In this document: positions 59,385-64,000 of the stretch, piece by piece
Layout: each line of letters begins with the position of its first letter
Position numbering within the stretch: the first letter of the stretch is position 1
DNA from: Wenyingzhuangia heitensis
GTDB lineage: Bacteria > Bacteroidota > Bacteroidia > Flavobacteriales > Flavobacteriaceae
Direction of reading: 5' to 3'
Length of the DNA stretch: 64,000 bases
Assembly (NCBI RefSeq): GCF_011762155.1
Contig: NZ_JAASQL010000001.1
Span: forward strand, 930,001-994,000
Translations under genes and position numbers: made by a program
Notes under the pieces: generated by a model
Told to the model about the DNA's origin: nothing
What the model saw: only the letters and a program-made list of their open reading frames with translations
The model's database searches: none

Positions 59385-60006
59385 GAAATTCACAGATGAG
59401 CAAGTCGCTCAATTCAATCAAGAGTTAGAAGGAAAATCTCCTGCACAAATTATAGCATGGGCTATAATTCACGCTAAAAAACCAGTAATTACAACCAATT
59501 TTAGACCTTATGAAGGAGCAATTCTTCACGCGGTTACAAATGTGAAACCAGGTATTGATGTTGTTTGGTGTGATACAGGTTACAATACTCGTAATACATA
59601 CAAGCACGCAGAGGAGTTGATTAAATTATTGGATTTAAATATAGATTTATATGTGCCAAAACAAACATCTTCTCATAGAGATGCTGTTATGGGAATTCCA
59701 CAAATAGACGATCCAATGCACAAGGTGTTTACAGAACAAGTAAAGTTAGAGCCGTTTAAAAGAGCAATGGATGCTCATCAACCAGATGTTTGGTTTACTA
59801 ATTTAAGAAAAGGACAAACTGCTTTTAGAGATTCTATTAGTATTGTGTCTCAAGGAGCAGATGGAATATTAAAAGTAAGTCCGTTTTACAATTATTCTGA
59901 CGAGCAATTAGATGCTTATTTAGAAGAAAATAAGATCCCAAACGAGCACAAATATTTTGATCCTACTAAAGTTTTAGGAAATAGAGAGTGCGGATTGCAT
60001 GCTTAA
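59377..60006 (+). CDS. cysH: phosphoadenylyl-sulfate (PAPS) reductase, thioredoxin-type
   Basis: 209 residues, PP-loop ATP-pyrophosphatase fold (CDTGYNTRNTYKHAEEL; DVWFTNLRKGQTAFRDS), ending in the redox-active Cys motif ECGLHA. Only two cysteines are present and there is no CC...CxxC [4Fe-4S] site, which places it with PAPS reductases (CysH of E. coli) rather than APS reductases. If that is right an APS kinase must supply PAPS, and none is visible in the window. Overlaps the DUF2061 gene by 8 bp. Confidence 0.9.
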   Translation: MSKKFTDEQVAQFNQELEGKSPAQIIAWAIIHAKKPVITTNFRPYEGAILHAVTNVKPGIDVVWCDTGYNTRNTYKHAEELIKLLDLNIDLYVPKQTSSHRDAVMGIPQIDDPMHKVFTEQVKLEPFKRAMDAHQPDVWFTNLRKGQTAFRDSISIVSQGADGILKVSPFYNYSDEQLDAYLEENKIPNEHKYFDPTKVLGNRECGLHA

Positions 60007-60130
60007 TTAGTACTGAGTACAAAATATTAAGTAGTAAGAATTAAAGCTTTGATGTTTAGGCATCAATAAAAATATAAAACATACGTAGCAGTTGTAGTCT
60101 TAGTACTCTGTACTAACTACTAAATACTAA
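60007..60130. repeat. TACT-rich inverted-repeat spacer, copy 2 (cysH-cysD)
   Basis: Opens with TTAGTACTGAGTACAAAATA one base after the cysH stop and closes with CTTAGTACTCTGTACTAACT followed by ACTAAATACTA near cysD. Opposing TACT words give a loose inverted repeat. Confidence 0.7.
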
Positions 60131-60135
60131 AATAA

Positions 60136-61035
60136 ATGAACGATTTAAGAGTAAATACATTAGAAAGTGAAGCAATCTATATCTTAAGAGAGGTGGCAGC
60201 ACAATTTGAAAAACCAGTGTTGTTATTTTCTGGAGGTAAAGATTCTATTACTTTGGTAAGATTGGCTCAAAAAGCTTTCTGGCCAGCTAAAATTCCTTTT
60301 CCTTTTTTACATGTAGACACAGGACATAACTTTCCAGAAACGATTGAGTTTAGAGATCGTTTGGCAAAAGAATTAGGGATTGAGTTGATTGTACGTAATG
60401 TACAAGACAATATAGATTCTGGTAAAGTGGTTGAAGAAACAGGAAAGTATGCTTCTCGTAACATGTTACAAACCGAAACATTGTTAGATGCAATTGAGGA
60501 GTTTGGTTTTGATGCAGCTATTGGAGGTGCACGTAGAGATGAAGAAAAGGCACGTGCAAAAGAACGTATTTTTTCAGTTCGTTCTGATTTTGGAGAATGG
60601 GATGAAAAAAACCAACGTCCAGAATTATTCGATTTATTAAACGGTAAAATTGAATTAGGACAAAACGTACGTTGTTTTCCTATTTCTAACTGGACAGAAT
60701 TAGATGTTTGGTCTTATATAGAAAGAGAAGAAATTGAAATTCCATCAATTTACTTTGCACACAAACGTAACGTGTTTTTAAGAGATGGAATGATTTGGTC
60801 TGCAGAAGATGATGTTGTGTTCCGTGCAGAAGATGAAGAAGTAAAAGAAATGATGGTTCGTTTTAGAACTGTAGGAGATATGAGCTGTACAGCAGCTGTA
60901 TTGTCTGATGCTGTTTCTATAGGTAAAGTTGTTCAAGAAATTAGAGATTCTTCTATCTCAGAACGTGGTGCTCGTATAGATGATAAACGTTCTGAAGCAG
61001 CCATGGAAAAACGTAAACAACAAGGGTACTTTTAA
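60136..61035 (+). CDS. cysD: sulfate adenylyltransferase subunit 2
   Basis: 299 residues. PP-loop sequence SGGKDSITLVRLAQKAF, with DAAIGGARRDEEKARAKERIFS and the terminal region SEAAMEKRKQQGYF. Forms ATP sulfurylase with CysN (next gene), making APS from sulfate and ATP. Preceded and followed by TACT-rich repeat spacers. Confidence 0.96.
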   Translation: MNDLRVNTLESEAIYILREVAAQFEKPVLLFSGGKDSITLVRLAQKAFWPAKIPFPFLHVDTGHNFPETIEFRDRLAKELGIELIVRNVQDNIDSGKVVEETGKYASRNMLQTETLLDAIEEFGFDAAIGGARRDEEKARAKERIFSVRSDFGEWDEKNQRPELFDLLNGKIELGQNVRCFPISNWTELDVWSYIEREEIEIPSIYFAHKRNVFLRDGMIWSAEDDVVFRAEDEEVKEMMVRFRTVGDMSCTAAVLSDAVSIGKVVQEIRDSSISERGARIDDKRSEAAMEKRKQQGYF

Positions 61036-61142
61036 TAGTACAAAGTAGTTCGTACAAAGTACATAGATAAAAGAATTAAAAAACACAGAAAGTACACGAA
61101 GTCACTGAAACTTAATACTCAGTACTCAGTACTTAATACTAT
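61035..61142. repeat. TACT-rich inverted-repeat spacer, copy 3 (cysD-cysN)
   Basis: TAGTACAAAGTAGTTCGTACAAAGTA at the cysD stop; CTTAATACTCAGTACTCAG then TACTTAATACTAT before cysN. Fills nearly the whole 114-bp gap. Confidence 0.7.
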
Positions 61143-61149
61143 AAGTAAA

Positions 61150-62391
61150 ATGGAAGTTTTAAAAATAGCAACAGCAGGAAGTGTAGATGATGGAAAAAGT
61201 ACGTTGATAGGACGTATTTTATACGATACACGTTCTTTAACAGACGATAAATTAGAAGCAATTGAGCGCACTAGTAAGCAAAAAGGATTTGATTATTTAG
61301 ATTTTTCTTTAGCTACAGATGGTTTGGTTGCAGAAAGAGAGCAAGGAATTACAATTGATGTAGCGCATATTTACTTTTCTACTGCCAAGAAAAGTTACAT
61401 TATTGCAGATACTCCAGGACACGTAGAATATACTCGTAACATGGTTACTGGTGCTTCTACATCACAAGCAGCTATTATTTTAGTAGATGCTCGTAACGGA
61501 GTTATAGAACAAACATATCGTCACTTTTTTATCAATAACTTGTTAAAAGTGAAAGATATTATTGTAGCAGTGAACAAAATGGATTTGGTGGATTTTGCTC
61601 AAGATAATTTTGATGCAATTAAAGCTGAAATTACAGCTTTGGCAAAAAGAGCAGGTTCTACTCAAAACATTACTTTTATTCCAGTATCTGCTTTGCAAGG
61701 AGATAATGTAGTAAATAGATCAGAAAACACACCTTGGTATACAGGTACTACATTGTTAGAACATTTTGAGAAATTAGAAGCTCAAGATGTTTACGAAGAA
61801 TCTGTAGCACGTTTGCCAGTTCAAACAGTAGTTCGTCCTAAAACAGATGAGTTTCATGATTTTAGAGGGTATGCTGGTAAATTGTATGGAGGTAATTTAG
61901 CTGTAGGTGATGAGGTAACAGTATTGCCATCAAAAACAGCTTCTAAAGTAAAAGATATTTACTTTTTTGATAAAAAGTATAAAGTTGCAGAAAGAGGAAC
62001 TTCTATCAATGTAACTTTAGAGAATGATATCAATATTTCTCGAGGAGATATTATTGTAAAATCATCAGAGTTGCCAAAAGAAACAAAAGCATTAAATGCT
62101 AAGATTTGTTGGATGGATAGTACTAATTTAGTTGTTGGTAAAAAATATTTATTACAACAAGGTGCAAATGTAATTGCTGCAAAAGTAGCTTCTATAGATG
62201 CTGTAATTGCTACAGATTTTTCAGGAGAAGCAGCAGCTACAGAATTAAAAATTAATGAGATAGGAAAAGTATCTTTTAAGTTAGCTAAAACATTGTTTTA
62301 CGACACATATGAAGTTAACAAAACAACAGGATCTTTTATTTTAATAGACCCTCAAACAAATAATACATCGGGAGCTGGATTTATACAATAA
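61150..62391 (+). CDS. cysN: sulfate adenylyltransferase subunit 1 (GTPase)
   Basis: 413 residues, an EF-Tu-like GTPase: GSVDDGKSTL P-loop, DTPGHVEYTRNM, NKMD. No C-terminal APS kinase fusion is present (family members with CysC are about 600 residues). Couples GTP hydrolysis to APS synthesis with CysD. Between two TACT-rich spacers. Confidence 0.95.
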   Translation: MEVLKIATAGSVDDGKSTLIGRILYDTRSLTDDKLEAIERTSKQKGFDYLDFSLATDGLVAEREQGITIDVAHIYFSTAKKSYIIADTPGHVEYTRNMVTGASTSQAAIILVDARNGVIEQTYRHFFINNLLKVKDIIVAVNKMDLVDFAQDNFDAIKAEITALAKRAGSTQNITFIPVSALQGDNVVNRSENTPWYTGTTLLEHFEKLEAQDVYEESVARLPVQTVVRPKTDEFHDFRGYAGKLYGGNLAVGDEVTVLPSKTASKVKDIYFFDKKYKVAERGTSINVTLENDINISRGDIIVKSSELPKETKALNAKICWMDSTNLVVGKKYLLQQGANVIAAKVASIDAVIATDFSGEAAATELKINEIGKVSFKLAKTLFYDTYEVNKTTGSFILIDPQTNNTSGAGFIQ

Positions 62392-62516
62392 ATAGTACAG
62401 AGTATAAAGTTTACTCGTTGAGAAGTAAATATTAATAAAATATGATTTAAAGTTAGAGTTTTAATTTGTGTAGTAAGATTATCTTAATACTCAGTACTCT
62501 ATACTTAATACTAAAA
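62392..62516. repeat. TACT-rich inverted-repeat spacer, copy 4 (cysN-sulfite reductase)
   Basis: TAGTACAGAGTATAAAGTTT at the cysN stop; AATACTCAGTACTCTATACT then TAATACTA near the next start. The left end pairs partly with the reverse complement of the right (TAGTATTAAGTATAGAGTA). Confidence 0.7.
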
Positions 62517-62531
62517 ACAAAGTTTTTGACC

Positions 62532-64000
62532 ATGCAAAGTTTTAGATCAGAAATAGAAAATCCTATTGTTCAAAAAGATATTATTGAATTAGGAGATAAA
62601 ATTCAACAGTTTTACGATGGTAAAATTGATGAAGAAAAATTTAGAAGTTTACGTTTAGCTCGTGGTGTATACGGTCAACGTCAGTTTGGTGTACAAATGA
62701 TTCGTATTAAATTACCATACGGTAAAGTAACTTCAGATCAATTATTAAGAATTTGTAACGTTTCAGAAGAATATTCAAGAGGACGTTTGCATATTACCAC
62801 TCGTCAAGACATTCAAATTCACTATGTGAGTTTAGATAGAACTCCTGAGTTGTGGGCAGAATTAGAAAAAAGTGATATTACTTTGCGTGAAGCTTGTGGT
62901 AACGCAGTACGTAACGTAACCGCATCACCAGATGCAGGAATCAATCCAGAGGAACCATTTGATGTAACTCCTTATGCAGATGCTGTATTTAAATTTTTCT
63001 TGCGTAACCCAATCTGTCAAGAATTAGGACGTAAGTTTAAAGTTTCTTTCTCATCAGCAGAAGATGACACCGCGTTGTCTTACATGCATGATATAGGTTT
63101 TATTGCAAAAATTAAAGTTATTGATGGTAAACTTGTTTTAGGATTTAAAGTAATGTTAGCAGGAGGATTAGGTTCTCAGCCTCGTTTAGCAGATGTAGCT
63201 TTTGATTTCTTAGAAGCAGATAAAATTATTCCTTATATGGAATCTATTTTACGTGTTTTTGATAGGTACGGAGAGCGTTCTAAAAGAGCAAAAGCTCGTC
63301 TAAAATTCTTGGTAAAAGATTTAGGTTTAGAAGCTTTTAATGAAATAGTTGCTAAAGAGCAATTGGCATTATCTAATCAAACGGTTGCTATTGTAACAGA
63401 AGGATTTAATAACAATCCAGATGTATCTAAAATTACAGCTCCAGAAGTAGTTATTGATGATGTTGCAGGATATGAAGCTTGGAAAGCAAACAATGTATTT
63501 GCACAAAAACAAGATGGGTTATTTGCGATTGGAATTAAAGTAAATATTGGAGATTTTTACTTGCCAGAAGCAAGAGCTTTGGCTGCATTAATTAAAGAAT
63601 ACGCAGCAGATGAATTAAGATTCACGCTACGTCAAAATATATTAGTTCGTCACGTACGTGAGGATTTATTACCATTCTTTTATACAAAATTAAAGGAATT
63701 AGGATTTACTGAATTAGGTTATGAAGCAATTGCTGATATTACAGCATGTCCTGGTACAGATACTTGTAACTTAGGAATTGCATCTTCTACAGGAGCAGCG
63801 GTTGAATTAGAGAAAGTATTAAGAGCAGAATACCCTGAGTTTGCAACAGAATCAGATTTGGTGATTAAGATTTCTGGATGTATGAACGCTTGTGGACAAC
63901 ACAACTTGTGTAATATTGGTTTTCAAGGAATGTCTGTTAAAGCAGGTAAGTATGTCGCTCCAGCTTTACAAGTATTATTAGGTGGTGGAACTTTAGGTGA
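62532..64000 (+). CDS. ferredoxin-type nitrite/sulfite reductase (3' end outside window)
   Basis: Starts with MQSFRSEIENPIVQKDIIEL and stays open to the last base. Two half-domains (RLARGVYGQRQFGVQMIRIKLP; RGRLHITTRQDIQIHYV) and, at about residues 400-410, the siroheme/[4Fe-4S] cysteines ACPGTDTCNLGIAS and SGCMNACGQHN are present. Plant/NirA-type one-electron-donor reductase; by operon context it reduces sulfite to sulfide. Confidence 0.93.
   Translation, partial: MQSFRSEIENPIVQKDIIELGDKIQQFYDGKIDEEKFRSLRLARGVYGQRQFGVQMIRIKLPYGKVTSDQLLRICNVSEEYSRGRLHITTRQDIQIHYVSLDRTPELWAELEKSDITLREACGNAVRNVTASPDAGINPEEPFDVTPYADAVFKFFLRNPICQELGRKFKVSFSSAEDDTALSYMHDIGFIAKIKVIDGKLVLGFKVMLAGGLGSQPRLADVAFDFLEADKIIPYMESILRVFDRYGERSKRAKARLKFLVKDLGLEAFNEIVAKEQLALSNQTVAIVTEGFNNNPDVSKITAPEVVIDDVAGYEAWKANNVFAQKQDGLFAIGIKVNIGDFYLPEARALAALIKEYAADELRFTLRQNILVRHVREDLLPFFYTKLKELGFTELGYEAIADITACPGTDTCNLGIASSTGAAVELEKVLRAEYPEFATESDLVIKISGCMNACGQHNLCNIGFQGMSVKAGKYVAPALQVLLGGGTLG

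Noticed and set aside
1-64000. CRISPR arrays, transposases, tRNA or rRNA genes
   Set aside because: No evenly spaced direct repeats, IS-type termini with transposase frames, or cloverleaf/rRNA sequence were seen by eye.

Overview
The window looks like a chromosomal segment of a marine Flavobacteriaceae (Bacteroidota) bacterium. The DNA is AT-rich. Promoters of the form TTG-N20-TAnnTTTG recur, start codons lack Shine-Dalgarno sequences, and the gene types are typical of the group: SusC/SusD pairs, sigma/FecR regulation, a DUF5686 protein and a moaCB fusion. A lambda-carrageenase-like enzyme points to a marine, red-algae-associated life. No tRNA, rRNA, CRISPR array or transposase was seen.

Layout. 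(1) 1-9 kb: housekeeping genes, with the end of a DUF5686 outer-membrane protein, Mn-pyrophosphatase, a deoxynucleoside kinase, an AsmA-like protein and bifunctional PutA. (2) 9-12 kb: a single GH150-like lambda-carrageenase gene bounded by two nearly identical 46/47-bp direct repeats that double as terminators. (3) 12-15 kb: metK behind a SAM-II-type riboswitch, divergent from metY. (4) 15.9-24.9 kb: an ECF sigma factor, FecR anti-sigma factor, SusC, SusD, purple acid phosphatase and glycerophosphodiesterase. This looks like a self-contained organophosphate scavenging locus. (5) 25-30 kb: a SAM-I riboswitch and the metX-thrA-metZ operon. (6) 30-34.8 kb: a structured ncRNA, an SDR, a DUF975 protein, a DegT aminotransferase, CorA and MscS. 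(7) 34.9-58.2 kb: a nitrate assimilation island. It contains molybdopterin synthesis (moaA, moaCB, moaE, moaD, mobA, moeA), a fused NADH-type nitrate reductase, and a sulfite-reductase-like protein with a rubredoxin tail. A five-gene haem/flavin redox module follows, then an outer-membrane porin, an NrtABCD-type ABC transporter, a cysteine-rich Crp/Fnr regulator and NirBD nitrite reductase. (8) 58.3-64 kb: an Rrf2 regulator and the assimilatory sulfate operon (DUF2061, cysH, cysD, cysN, and a sulfite reductase that runs off the window).

The genes centre on nutrient assimilation. Nitrate would enter through the porin and ABC transporter, be reduced to nitrite by the Mo-enzyme and to ammonium by NirBD. 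Sulfate is activated by CysDN and reduced by CysH and sulfite reductase. The sulfide feeds the MetX/MetY/MetZ sulfhydrylation route, and MetK makes SAM, which feeds back through two different riboswitch classes. Phosphorus is recovered from extracellular esters.

The least-explained parts are the haem/flavin module at 44.9-48.5 kb, the rubredoxin fusion at 39.8-41.2 kb, a shared TACGTA motif at nitrate promoters, a family of hairpin-like TACT-rich spacers between biosynthetic genes, and the repeat-bounded carrageenase gene. All family calls are made by eye from sequence. No database search was run.
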